A stretch of 64,000 bases of DNA from Neodiprion pinetum. Its lineage: Eukaryota > Arthropoda > Insecta > Hymenoptera > Diprionidae. The first letter of the stretch is position 1, and the number at the start of each line of letters is the position of its first letter. Under the pieces are notes generated by a model. It was given only the letters and a program-made list of their open reading frames with translations. It was not told where the DNA came from and made no database searches. The DNA is taken from positions 20,839,922 to 20,903,921 of the forward strand of contig NC_060232.1 of assembly GCF_021155775.2 (NCBI RefSeq). The letters run 5' to 3'. Both the position numbers and the translations under genes were made by a program. Positions 1-12,171 of the stretch are shown one piece after another.

Positions 1-1604
1 AATTATATTCACCGGCATCCGTATTTCTACGCAATGCGATTACGTGACTGGTATTAGTCTAATAGCCGGTATTCATAGTCAGGTTAGATTTGCAGGACTG
101 TCTTGAGTCAGCTCAAAGCATAGCTTGATCGGCTGAGAGCTGTTCCTAATACAGTCTCGAAAATAATACGTAACTATTTACGAATACCGGCCAGATGTCG
201 TCACAGGTCGTTTCAAATTGAAAATTGCAACGAATAGCTGTTAGCAAATTCATGATATAACAATGAAAATATCATCAGTCTCCTAGGTCTCACCACGTGG
301 AGATTGCTATCAAACAGAGACCCACCTAACCCGTCCCTACCTCCCAACCATGATCGGGTTTGCACCAAACAAATACATAATGATAAAAAAATAATATAAA
401 ATGATAAAAGTGAAATCAAACTCGTTTAAACTTAATGAACATAATCACGAAATCTGTATGAAAAGGATCTCATAGAAATTAAATTGAAACAGTATAAGTG
501 AAACATGACAGTAATCTTGATCGAGAAAATCGAGCATTGTATACATTATATGGCTAATTAAATTCTATAGAAAGCGCAAACTATGGAAAGTAGTACGTCA
601 TTGTTGCAAAAATTAATTATTAGTTATCATCTATTTAAAGTAAAATGTACGCTTCCTTCTTTGTAGAGCATTTAATTTTCTACAAAAATCTGTCTGCAAA
701 TTTTTTTTACGATGCTTCGTTAGCTAGTTATAAAAACTAGAAGAAGCAAACAACATTTATCCTATGTTATTCTTATGGAAAATCGAAAAGTGCTATGCGC
801 CACCCCTTAATATTAATATTAAAATCTTAAATTTCAACTAGTGTCTTTGTATACCTGAATGAAACTTTTGAACCTGTTTGGAAAAGAGAAAAAAAAATTT
901 TTTTTTTTCTGAATCACCCTATACACGCAGTTCGGTCAGATTGCAGAAAGTATTCCTGGAGTGAATAATCAGATATATAATTATAACGATATGACTAGCA
1001 AATTTTTGGCATAGTAATACATATAACTAACTAAACATAAATCACAGAAGTATTACACTTAAGCTATATACAAAGCTATTGTATTTATCTACATATGTAC
1101 GTATATTTATATTACAGTTTTGTGTCGTCTGTCAGTCGTGAGTTTACTGTTTCTTACGCGCGGCTTTCTGGGCTTCGATGATTTGAGGGGGGGTTCGCGG
1201 ATTGAGAGTTGTCGGGCGCGTCTAGAATCTACGATCTCGGGTAACAAACAAAAGTAAAATAAATCTGCTAATTTATTTTTTCGGTCCAGAATTTATCGTC
1301 ACGTTTTATTTTATCAAAATTCAATCCCTTTGGCGTCCAAACTATAAAATAGCACCACTTCCTATTCGTAATGTGTAGAAGACGTTGGACCTGATACATG
1401 TAATTATGAGAAATCTCTAACTTGGCTTTTCCACCGATTATTTTCGTCTCAAATATTTATTCTGTATTCCAAAAATCTATCGAACGAGCGTAGCGAGTGA
1501 GCAAAATTTTTTAATGTTCAAGCGAAATCCCACAAAAAGTACTGATATCCCCAAAAAGCACCTCTGGTGCAAAAACCTTTCGCCAAGTATATTAATGTGA
1601 CAGC
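1..1604. other. No gene recognised
   Basis: AT-rich, with stop codons in all frames and only short spurious open frames. The motif CGAGCGTAGCGAG near 1490 recurs near 10420 in a repeat context. Confidence 0.6.
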
Positions 1605-2077
1605 TACCCACAAAACAGCCACCAACAAAACTGTCATCAAATCAGATACGACTGCCAAGTATAATTTATTTAGAAACTACTGATGATTTTGATATACTAT
1701 AACTTATGATGACAAAAAAAAAAAATTGAAATCAAAATTGAAAATGCAAAAAAACAATAAATTTTATTGAAAAAAAAAAATTGGAGGTAGTGGTACTTGG
1801 CGGGCCTTTTTAAAATAAGCACAAGAAAATACAAGTCGAGCTAAATCAATGTTGTAACGGCAATATAAACATGGGCCCACCAAGTACCACGTACTCCAAT
1901 TTTTTTTTTTTTAATGACAATTTTTTTTTTTTTTTGCATTTTCGATTTTGATTTCGTTTTTTTTTTTGTCATCATTAGTTATAGTATATCAAAATCATCA
2001 TTCGTTTCTAAATAAATTATACTTGGCAGTAGTGTCTGATTTGATGACAGTTTTGTGGGGTGGCTGTTTTGTAGGTA
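1605..2077. mobile_element. 473-bp foldback element (MITE-like hairpin)
   Basis: The left arm, starting TACCCACAAAACAGCCACC, is the reverse complement of the right arm ending at 2077. Arms of about 200 bp (1605-1807 and 1872-2077) can be followed base by base through AACTGTCATCAAATCAGA and GCCAAGTATAATTTATTTAG to GGTACTTGGYGGGCC, with about 64 bp between. No coding content. A half copy of the inner arm is at 39426-39495. Confidence 0.8.
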
Positions 2078-3158
2078 ATGTGTGCATGTATGATTACCCC
2101 AGAATTACGTCAAGTTTATTTCTAGAAACAAAACGCGCGTATTTTAGTGGCCTAATACGTACGCGCCGTATTTACTTTGTATGGAAAATTCTACCAGATA
2201 CATCGTAATTTTACACCTCTAGATACAGAGTTCGATTCCTGGCTCCGTCGTTAATTTTTCGAAATCACCAGTTTTTCAGATTTATATCTCCCAACATTGA
2301 ATTTTCTCGTAACTAATGATATTGCACATCCGCATATCATTTATTTGACCGCTTTGACCGTCTTGCGTGTGCTTCCCATCGGAAGCGTAAGATTCCAACA
2401 TGTAAACATTCATCTTCATACATTCTTACATCGGGTGCTCAAGAGACGAAAACTTTCTATTTATTGTAATTTTACCTTGGATACTTAGGTAGTCACAATA
2501 AGTGATGAGAATATTCCTTTGATCGACAAAGTGTAAACACTCGTGCAAATTGCCGAATAGTGATTTCGATCATTTCACCTGAACACGTAACAAATTGATG
2601 ACATATTTTAGCGACTAATGCAAACCGGGCTAGTACCACACGTCACAACGCATTCTAGTTTATATTTTCATACGTATAAAAAAACTTGAGAATGAATTTA
2701 TACTGCTATTATGAACAGCAATATCGGCTCTTGAAAGTACCTTCTTAGATCAAAGCCTTGCGATTGTTCGTACTCAAATGATTGAATCTCGAAGTCAGAG
2801 AGGGTGCGACATCAATCATATAAATAATTCGATTGACCTCATTTTTTCCGGAAATTTAGCCAAAATCTTTACGCCAAGGCCTTTCTTCTTCTTCAAAAAC
2901 AGATTCCTTCTCTTCTTAGCCATCGCGGAAATAAATACTGTCTCGAAATAATAAAAAACACGGTAGAAAAACACAAGCAAAAATAAAAGCGCGGAACACT
3001 ATCCACGTGCCGAGCGACGAGGATTCGAACGAGGGGAATTGTAGTGGGGGGTTTGAGTCTACTCTCCTCGCCTGTAATTCGCATGGTCGCCGCCCAACGC
3101 GGTCGTGGCGCTAGCAGCCGCCCGCCTTTGGCGCGAAAAATTTGCTGTTTTATGCTTC
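2078..3158. other. No gene recognised
   Basis: Only short open frames without familiar motifs. AT-rich spacer between two hairpin elements. Confidence 0.55.
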
Positions 3159-3449
3159 GTGATTTTCCTTCTCATTTCCTCATTTTTGAAGATAATTAGG
3201 TTCTTAGGGAGTCATTTTGAAGATAAAGAATGGATCTGTGTCGCCTCTTTCGCCGAATTTCGAAAAGAAATTCACTGTCCGCTGTGTCTCACTTCAAAGA
3301 TAACGTACTTTCAAGTACGTTTTTCGCAAATCTGAAAGCGAAATCGAAAATTCGGCAAAAGAGGCGACACAGATCTATTCTTTATCTTCAAAATGACCCC
3401 CTACGAACCTAATTGTCTTCAAAAATGAGGAAATGAGAAGGAAAATCGT
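3159..3449. mobile_element. About 290-bp foldback element
   Basis: The left arm TCGTGATTTTCCTTCTCATT onward to GCCGAATTTCG (about 3275) pairs with the right arm 3345-3449 (CGAAAATTCGGCAAAAGAGG to GAAAATCGTGA). The centre holds a small perfect palindrome, ACGTACTT TC AAGTACGT, at 3303-3320. The open frames here are incidental. Confidence 0.78.
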
Positions 3450-3499
3450 GAGTCTCTGTTCGCGCGCGCTCGTCGAGGCATAGGCAACGCCCTTAACAG

Positions 3500-3868
3500 A
3501 AAGTTATTCTTCCAATTGTCCAGACAAATAGATTTTAAACTATTCATATGGCTGTCCGACCAAATAAAAAAGTAATAATTCGGCCTACTGATCTCTCCGT
3601 TTCATACGATGAGCCTCTTTTTTTGTCCCATGATTTGAAGTATGTTTGTAAAGTGCACCCTTGCTGCTTTTACGTTACGTCGTAATCCCGTAGAAATGAG
3701 CGAACGATTTCTTTTCGAATTATAGATTATTCGTACGGTTGTCTGGACGAATAACGAAAGATTATTCATCTAACTGTCCGGACGAATCCATGTTTACTTA
3801 TTCGTATGGCTGTCTGGACGATTTACAAAAAATTATTATTCCGACTGTCCAGACTACTAGACACTTCG
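3500..3868. repeat. Degenerate minisatellite, about 36-bp unit
   Basis: Repeated unit ATTCGTATGGCTGTCTGGAC with variants at about 3502, 3541, 3728, 3763, 3799 and 3836, spaced 35-39 bp, with an unrelated 150-bp stretch between the second and third. The open frame over it is a by-product. Confidence 0.65.
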
Positions 3869-6800
3869 TTATACCTACCATAGATCTATCGAGAGCTTCG
3901 CTTGCTCCTAGTAACTGTGAAAATATGCTTAGTGGATTTTCCGAAGAACAGGATGGAATTTTAGCAGCTAACATTTCATTAATTTCGTGCTATCTTCTTA
4001 TATTCTCTGCGACATGCCGAATCAAACCTATGTTTCCGACGATTCACTTCTTTTGGCACTGTTACGGACACTTTTTCAGGGTTGCTTTTCGTTGTATTCT
4101 TACATAAGGCCACAAACCATACTCTATAATTTTTATTTTCCTAATTCTAACGAAAAATTCGTAAATTCGTCTTCGATTTTACGCTAACGCATGTATATGT
4201 ATATAGGCTATATTTCTGGAACTCGTATACCATCGTGACGTCATTGCCGATTCGGCCAACATCGGGTTGTATTGTTACTCACGTTAGAGTGTAAACCATC
4301 ATTTGGAAATATGTGTTCGTGCGAAATTAAGACTACTCATTGTATAAGAGCAAACGTTGGTATAATAATCGCCTATAAGTTACCAGGTTACGCGTCTTCC
4401 AGTCAGTCTGTTGAGGCTTAAGTGACCTCGAATGACAGCCCGACTGATTTTTTTGTTAAATGTATGTACAACGGATTGAACCATCTGACAAGTTTGCATA
4501 AATGCGAAAATAAGTTCCTAACTAAATTCCGATGTCCAGACATCAGCCCGACTGCCCTTCAGCTAAATTTGATGACCACCTTCATTGGTACAATAAATAG
4601 TATTCTTGTGAAAAAAAATTCAAATCATTAGCGTTTTTCTCACTTTTTCCAACGCCACCCCACGCTGAATCCATCAGAACAGAATTACAAAACTATTAGA
4701 TTTTTTATGAGCATCATCCCTGATGCACTGCTGATGCAGCACTGATTCCCCAATTGGTGCCGTATGTACTCGTAACAAAATAAACAAAAGTTTTGAAATA
4801 CGGTATTTACTAGCCTGTAAAGTGACCCGTTTCAGAGTTTCGTATGTGTGACTCTTGTCCTGGCGCTTTTTTCGGAATTATTGACAATTATTATCCCGAA
4901 ATCCCTACTTTTGGGTTCTGCCTAGGGTTTGGAGAGCCTTTTCTAATGAGCATTAAATATGCTACGCTTTGACACATAGAATTTGAATTATCACTGGATG
5001 ACGAAAGTTTCTAGTGATCGGATAGGTGTCGTTTTAAACAGGCTAGATTTTTTCAGCTGATCTATATAAAGGGTAAAAAAGTCTTATGTATGTTTGTACA
5101 TTTTAATGTTTATATAATTCTAATTCTTAAGTCAACACATTGAACTGTCTTGTAATATCATTTGGCGCTGAATCAACAATAAAATTATTCGAAGTTATTG
5201 AAACCTTGATTTTTCCACACGATCGCCAAGCCAGAGAACCTGAAGACCACGAACCAATGTTAACAATGATTTGGCACCCACGATCATTTCAGATTAGATA
5301 GTCATATCGTACCTAATTTAGGTGGGCACCGGGTGCGTTATAGCACCAATTTCTAATCAAACATTACTAATACCCGGTCTATTCGTTACGCCTCGGTTTA
5401 CTCATTGTCAGTATTCTGGAGACAAGATGGGTAGTTTAAGGAAAAAGAGAGACACTCGGCAAGACTTGCTAAATTAACAAAATAAAACAACAATCATATA
5501 TTTCCACATCAGCGATACAAAAGAGAAATAATTGAATGAAAAATTTTTCATAACGATACAGCAGTCCAAAAAAAAATTAAAAACAAAATATATTTCGCTT
5601 TTCGCAAATTAACAAAGTCGAATGCCGTAATCGAAATTATGAATTATCGTAATTATTCGAATACTAGCTTAGTGAGCGTTACCGTTCTCAAAACAAAATC
5701 AAAATCTAATTTGTCGTAATTAGAGGCAGCAAACGGCATGAAATTTTAAAATCGAGGTAATTGGGGTTCTAAACGCGCGATTACCCAACACAACTTTTCC
5801 AAAATGCGTCCTACTCAACACAAATTTAACAAATATCGTCCTACTAAATACAACGTTCACGAAACCTGTGTAATCATAATTCCTTAACTCTACCAAACCG
5901 TTCGTAATCGGAATCGTATTCCATCAAACACAGCGTAATCATTATCATAAATTTCATTGAACCTGTGGATATAAAAGAGGGAGTGTGGTTATATGCAATT
6001 AATATTAAAGTAGTTTATTAGAGTATAATGCTATTTACATAATGAACAGTGCGGCATGTCCTATTAACAAGGAGTCCAGGAGTAGAGAGTGCTAGATTGT
6101 GTCCTAGCGCGTACGGTCCCGCGCGAGCTTGTCTCGCTACACAAAACTATCGCTGGCCAATAGATGGCTCGTCAAGTTTCATTCTGGCCATTAATCAAGA
6201 TTATGAATTTTTCTATATATTACAACAGAACCGAGCGTAATCCAAATCGTAATCGTAATCGTAAATCTGTAAAACAAATTTTAAAATAAATAATTCTTCC
6301 ACACTCGCGACTTTTTTTTTGCTGGTGAAACAATATATATATATTTATTTTATTTAGAGGGGTTTACTTTCGGAGTTGGCTAGGATAAGGGCTTGACTTT
6401 ACAATGATATAAATATAAGTTACATTAACGCTAGGCGTACAATACTTAATCCTCGTTGGGATATTCGCAATTTACCCACGCGACACCCAATCCATGCAGG
6501 GTCCACGGCCATGGACTTCCGCCGAAACCTGACTTTCTTTTTACCGCAATAATCGATTGCTCTCGCGACTCTCGTTCCAAACGCTCGCTTATCACTCTCA
6601 CATCTCACTCTCTCCTCCTCGCTCGTTTCGCGCATATATATATAGCTCCTCCCTCGGTTTCTCGAACCTTTTCGAGACTTCTAGACTATTCTAGCTTTAC
6701 ACATGGCCGCTTCCGCTTCCAGCTCCCTCACGCCGTCTCTCGTACATACGTTTCACAACCTTCGCGCGGCAAATTCGGTTTCGATTCAATTTTTCTTTAA

Positions 6801-7800
6801 CACAAAGCATAGTAGTCATCTTAAATTCTTGCGATTTTTCGTAATCGCATTCGTAATTAGAATCGTAAACTAACTTAATCTAACGCTAACTAATCGTAAT
6901 CACAACGCACCCAAAATTCGTAATCTAAGTTGTATTTCCCGAATCTCCTAGACGCCATTCCGCGCCCGTATACCGGGTAATCCACGACCGACTCACAAGA
7001 CAGTACCGAAGAATCTACTAACACAACTCGACCCAGTACGACAGAATTTTTGTCGTACATATTTACATTAAAACGAATCATAAACAAGACCGTAATTCTA
7101 ATCGTAATTTTCTGCAAATAAAACTGACTTAAATCGTAAGCGCGCAACTCATCGTCAGGCTACGGTCATCAAGTTCGGAGAACGGTAAACGAATTCCGAA
7201 TACTTGTCCTAATCGTAATTCAAAAATGGCTATCCGTTACTCGAAGAGCCACTTTTATTTTGCTCTCGGAATTCAATCACGAGAAATTGACAGCGCTATA
7301 CTGCCCCCAGATTAAGCTCCCAACTCCTTCAGAATACTTGGGCGGCCACATCTTCAAAACTGCGCAACCAAAACACATGATACCAAAAACAAAAGTACCA
7401 ATTACAATCAAACGCCAGGACTAGAGTGATTCAAATCTATTGACCTGCCTTGACACAGATCTCTTTGTGCCACCTATTACGCGATGTCACGCATAACAAG
7501 AATTGGTAACAATTGATTCTAAATCAAGTTTTCCTATTGCACAATCCGATGCACACCTAATGGATCATTTTGACGCAGAGTTTATCGATAGATTGTAATT
7601 TCATTGTTTGCACAAATTCTCGGGGATCCGTTCCGGGCTGAGCGGAGTGAGGTGCTCCCTCGTCGTTAATTGAACCGCCGAATTTTCCGATGAACAGCGT
7701 GCGAGGGGAGAGGCTGCGACTCGCGGGCCATCAGCGGGATTCTCTTTCGCTATGGATTCCCTCGTTGCGGGAATCTGCGTTTGCTCCCCGTCCACAGCTT
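3869..7800. other. No gene recognised; dispersed repeats
   Basis: 4858-4975 is a diverged copy of 13919-14035 (shared TTTTGGGTTCYGYCT and GAGAGC). 5590-7225 is scattered with CGTAATCGTAAT-type words, densest at 6240-6265 and 6835-6900. 5785-5860 has short repeats of CGTCCTACTMAAYACAA. The region 6450-7350 is richer in CpG than its surroundings. No conserved protein is seen. Confidence 0.5.
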
Positions 7801-7819
7801 AGGGGAAGGATGGGTTCTA

Positions 7820-8180
7820 CAGGGAGCAATCTTACAAGTGAACAGTTCTACAAGTTTGTTCCTACATGGTGGTCCTACAAGTTCATTTCTGCAAGTGGTG
7901 TTCTACAAGTGGGGATTCTGCAAGTTTGTTTCTATAAGTGGGGCTCCTAAATAGAAGTTCGTTTCTCTAGATTCGTTTTAAAGAAGGAGGATTGATTCTA
8001 CAGAAACTTGTTCTACAAGACAAATGTGCTACACAATATGTTCTACAGACTAGTTTGTACAGAAATATTTTTCTACAGAACATTACCTTACAGCAAGGAA
8101 TTCGAGATTTACATCAAAAGTGATCGGGCATCAATTATTCTACAGGAAAATTTTTCTACCTACAGAATATTTTTCTACGC
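7820..8180 (+). repeat. Left arm of a long inverted pair (TTCTACAAG-rich)
   Basis: Built of words such as TTCTACAAGTTTGTT and TTCTACAGAAA. The segment with AGATTCGTTTTAAAGAAGGA to ATATTTTTCTACAGAA matches the reverse complement of about 13535-13780 in the same order. Confidence 0.65.
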
Positions 8181-8490
8181 GTTACGGCGTCGAACGCGTA
8201 GACTTCGACGAGCGGCTACCGAAATCTACTCTACGTCCAGCCAACGTATTATTTGGCTATTTTAGAGTTCGTATACGTCGATTATACACTTAGATACCTG
8301 CCACTACTACCAGTGCAGGAAATTATAGAAAAAGGAAGGGATTGGTTTTAAGGTAGGTACACGATTTAAGTGGTATAATTACTTTATTGTTATCGATTCA
8401 ATTATGCCAGTGAGCAATATAAAAGAGACGACTAGGAAAAAGGGTTTGGATTGGGATGAAAAGATGTAATTAGAAGTGACTCCGGGGTAA

Positions 8491-8989
8491 CCGTGCATTT
8501 TGGGTGGGCAGCGATTTTTTTTTTGTGTCGTAGGGGGGTCAGCCGTGAGTGTAAAACCGAGTTTTCGAGACGGCTGGCGTTGTCATGCAGCCGCCATCTT
8601 GAAATTAACGGTGTACTTCTTTTTTTAATATATCTCCGTAACCGTGAGGCTGACAAAAATTTTGTGAAGAGCATTTTTGTATCTTTCACAATTATCTATA
8701 ACTTCATCTACTTATTTATCGTCGTTTTTTGCTCATAATTTGTTTATTATTGATTTGGGGTTTAAAAGTTATTGAAAAAAGTTATAGATTATTGTATAAT
8801 CTACAAAACTGCTCTTCACAAAAATTTTGTCAACCTTACGGTTACGGAGATATATAAAAAAAAATTACACCCTTAATTTCAAGATGGCAGCCGAATGACA
8901 ACATCCCCCGTCCCGAAAACTCGGTTTTACACTTACGGCTGACCCCCTACGATACATAAAAAAAATTGCTGCCTACCCAAAATGTACGG
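8491..8989. mobile_element. 499-bp foldback element (MITE-like)
   Basis: Terminal repeat CCGTGCATTTTGGGTGGGCA at 8491 pairs with CCGTACATTTTGGGTAGGCA read from 8989 inward. Arms of over 200 bp continue through GTCAGCCGTGAGTGTAAAAC, CCGAGTTTTCG and ATATCTCCGTAACCGT, with about 55 bp of unpaired centre near 8715-8770. Target duplication unclear. Confidence 0.8.
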
Positions 8990-9630
8990 TCAAATCACGG
9001 ATTGACTGGACTAGGATGGGAGTGAAGAGTTTAGAGGGTGTAAAAGACAAGCTACTTGCAGTTCAGAGCTGAATCTGCTGACTCGGTACAGATACGGACA
9101 GGAGGCAGGGTGTAAAATGACTATAAGAATGTGGAAAAGGAATATCGGGTCTGGAAAACGCAAGATACACAACCTTTTTGTTACAGAAATTTTTCTACAG
9201 AAGTTTTCTAGTTTTGATATCTACCACAATACCCCTGCGACAAAACACACATTCAACACACGCATAAATTCAAAAGAAATAATCAATATATTAAACTTCA
9301 AAACCGAATTCGGAAGTCCGGATGTCCAGAAAATAACCTCACCGAAAATTTTTTCTCTTCTGACGTCAGAGCTCGAGAATCTATGACCACGAAAATCAGT
9401 GAGCAGAATTCCTCAGTCCGGAAATAAGCGCTCAAATGAGAGGACGTAAGGTAAGTTTAATCCCTAGTTTTAAAATTACCAAAAAAATTAACTTGAAGTG
9501 TTTAACCCTCAAGCAATCGGTTCTAGACATCGAGAAATTCACAGTTTGTGTCGTCAATTTATAGCTTTAGCAAATAAAAGGGTCAATAATATTGGGTTTA
9601 AACGTATCAATAACTGGTACACTTACCTTA
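8990..9630. other. No gene recognised
   Basis: Contains a short TACAG-rich patch near 9180 resembling the 7820-8180 arm. Open frames have no recognisable domain. Confidence 0.5.
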
Positions 9631-9644
9631 CGGAAATCGCACTC

Positions 9645-9775
9645 CGTGAATTTCGAGCACCAGGACAAGCGCTGCGTAGTTCCTGCGCTCCAGGTCCGCT
9701 TCCTGGTAAAACTCGACTTCCAGGACAAGTGCTCAGTGGTTCTGACTGTCCAGGTCCTTGACCTGGTGACTTGTG
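9645..9775. repeat. Short tandem array rich in CCAGGWCC
   Basis: About three to four units of 30-33 bp around CCAGGACAAG and CCAGGTCC; in one frame this reads as repeated PGQ/PGP. Overlapping open frames on both strands reflect the repeat, not a gene. Confidence 0.6.
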
Positions 9776-10516
9776 ACCAAGCTTTATCATTGTTGATTTT
9801 TTTTTTAATGATTTTTCTCTTTCCATTTAAGGGCATACCAACTGAGGTAATTTGTGATGTATAGAATTCATTGCACAATTATAGGTTCTTACGTATATTC
9901 AGACATTGTATCGTCCCAATATTCAATAACTTGATCAAAACGCGTACCCAATTGAGTTAACGATTCTAGCAAGAGCACCAGCATAACGCTAATGATGATT
10001 TCGTACACATTGTGTATTGTGACAATATATTTTCTCAACATTCAATATCCACTAACAGCGTTATTAACTGGACGTCGAGATTTACTATGTAAATTATTGT
10101 GTATGTATATTACGATACATACGAGCAGAATTATCAGGTAGAGAGTTAGTTTTTAACATTCTACGAATGTACGCTAAACTACTGACAGTAAGGCTTTATC
10201 AAAATGAACACAAAAATCAGTTGTACTAGGAATCCCAACTTTATAGCAGCTTACTCAACTGAGTTAATTATCGTATGTTGAAGTGGAAATGAAAAAAACT
10301 GACTTAATGATAATGTATTGATTAACATTTATTAACCATTGAACAATCCGCAAGCAGCGAGGGCGTGAGGTATCTGGTAAATTTCGTATCATTTAGTGAA
10401 ACACTGACAACGAGTAAGCGAGCGTAGCGAGCGCACGAGCACAAAAACCAGCTACACTAGGCGTCCGACCCCGAGCGAGCTGTAGCGAGCAAGGGTTTTA
10501 AAGCTAGTTTGAATAT
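9776..10516. other. No gene; short direct repeat pair
   Basis: ACACAAAAATCAGTTGTACT at about 10207 recurs, diverged, as GCACAAAAACCAGCTACACT at about 10438. 10415-10495 has GCGAGCGTAGCGAGC-type self-complementary words. Confidence 0.5.
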
Positions 10517-10528
10517 ATTAGATCAGGG

Positions 10529-11239
10529 TTGAGGAACAAGGGAAAGGACTTCTGGGAAGGGTTGAAAGATTGGTATGTGGTAATATTAGTGGAGACATGG
10601 GTAGATAAGAAGAAATGGGAGGGGATAAGGGAGAGTTGGAAAAGAAGTTTCAAATGGGATAGACAGGAAGCGATTATAACAAAAGGGAAGGGAAGGGCAA
10701 AGGGAGGTATAGCAATAGGGGTGAAGGAAGAGATTGAAGTAGGTAAAATAAGGAAATGAGATATTGACGCATGGGTAGAAAGAGAAGTTAAACTAGGAAA
10801 AGAATGATGGTGGGTAGTTCGGGTATATGTAAATGAGGATTTGGACAGAAAAAAGGAGCTAATGAGGGGATGGATGGAGGAAGTTAATGAGGATAAAAAA
10901 GTGATAATAGGGGGAGATTTTAATGTTAGGACAGGGGCAGAAGGAGGGATAGAATATAATGAACAGGTTGAAGGAAGTAGAAAGTCGAAAGATAGAGCAG
11001 TGAATAAGGGAGGCAAAGAGCTGTGTAAGTTCATCAATGAAAGAGGGTGGGCAATAGCGAATGGGTGCGTGAGGCGGGACGAAGAAGGGAAATGGACATT
11101 TGTAGGGGGGAGGGAATGTTCAGTTATAGACCTCGTATTGATTGAGGAAAGAATTAAAGAAAGTATAGTGGAGTTGAAAGTAGAGGAAAGGATTGGATCA
11201 TATGCCAGTTGTAGTCAGGGTGGAAGTCAGGGGGTCTAA
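10529..11239 (+). pseudogene. LINE apurinic-type endonuclease domain, broken
   Basis: 10529-10759 reads MRNKGKDFWEGLKDW and ILVETWVDKKKW, the start of an exonuclease-endonuclease-phosphatase fold. 10841-11239 continues with the catalytic signature GGDFNVRTGAEGG and a VIDLVL strand. The DHMPVVV motif (SDH-type catalytic end) is at 11193 onward in the next frame. Frameshifts and the missing N-terminus make it non-functional. The family's role is nicking target DNA for target-primed reverse transcription. Confidence 0.8.
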
Positions 11240-11802
11240 AAGTTGGAGGAGCAAGGCAGGAAGATGGAGCGGTATAGGAAGAAGAGTGTGGACAGAGGAG
11301 GGGGCACAGAAATGTAAGGAGGAATTTAGAAAGGGGGTTAGAGAAGAGGGAAGTGTAGAGGTGGAGTGGGAAAGTCTAAAGGAGAGGGTGAGGAAGGTTG
11401 TAGGGGAAACAGAGAAGGTAAGAGGGAGGAGCAAACAGACATCGGAATGGTGGGATGAAGAGTGTAAGGAAGGAAAAAGAAGGCTGAGGGAGGCCTTACA
11501 GAAGTTTGGAGACGGGAAAATAGACAGGGAAAAATACTGTGAGGAAAAGAGGAAATATAGTAGACTGTGTGAAGGAAAAAAGAAAAAAAAAAGAGAAAAA
11601 TGGGAAACTTGGGTAGGAAGTCTAAGGACAGAAGGACAAATCTGGGGGTGGTAAACGAAGGGAGAAAGAAAAGAAAGGGGATAAATAAGAATATAAGGAT
11701 GGAGGAATAGGATTTACATTTTAGAGAAGTTTTGGGAGATTTGAGAGAAAGGGGAAGTAGAGAAGGTAATATGGGAGAGGAGGATTAAGCGAAAAAGGAG
11801 GA

Positions 11803-12171
11803 GTGGATATTACTTTACAGGAGGTCGAAGAAATCGTGAAAAAGTTGAAAGATAATAAAGCGATGGGGGAGGATGGGATACCTAATGAAGCTTGGAAGTA
11901 TGGGGAGGCAGAAATTACAAGGGAGTTGTGGGGAGTGTGCCAGAGGGTATGGAGAGGAGAAGGGTGGCCAGAGGATTGGAAAGAAGAGGTGGTGGTACCA
12001 ATAGTAAAAAAGGGGAAAGGGAAAAGGGTAGAAGAATATAGAGGCGTTACATTAACTCAGACGGCGTATAAAATATATGTGGGAATACTGGGAAAAAGGT
12101 TAAAGGAAGAGGTGGAGAGTAAAAAGATGTTGCCGGAAAGTCAAATAACGAAAGTCAAAAAACGAAAATAA
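11803..12171 (+). pseudogene. LINE reverse transcriptase, N-terminal part only
   Basis: Reads EEIVKKLKDNKAMGEDGIPN, GWPEDWKEEVVVPIVKKGKG and EEYRGVTLTQTAYKIY, the typical LINE RT fingers (KAxGxDGIPNE and the YRxVTL block). It stops after MLPESQ, exactly where the palm with the YxDD catalytic motif should follow. A deletion has joined it to the C-terminal part at about 12150-12180. Confidence 0.82.

Noticed and set aside
3739..4107. 122-codon plus-strand frame
   Set aside because: Its first part is the 36-bp minisatellite; the rest has no family motif and no splice context.
5255..5275. TTTGGCACCCACGATC as a possible LTR primer site
   Set aside because: Not a good match to a known tRNA 3' end and no LTR pair is visible around it.
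10504..11037. Long minus-strand frames rich in S, L, P and H over the LINE (also 12427-13413)
   Set aside because: They are antisense shadows of a purine-rich LINE strand and contain no domain.
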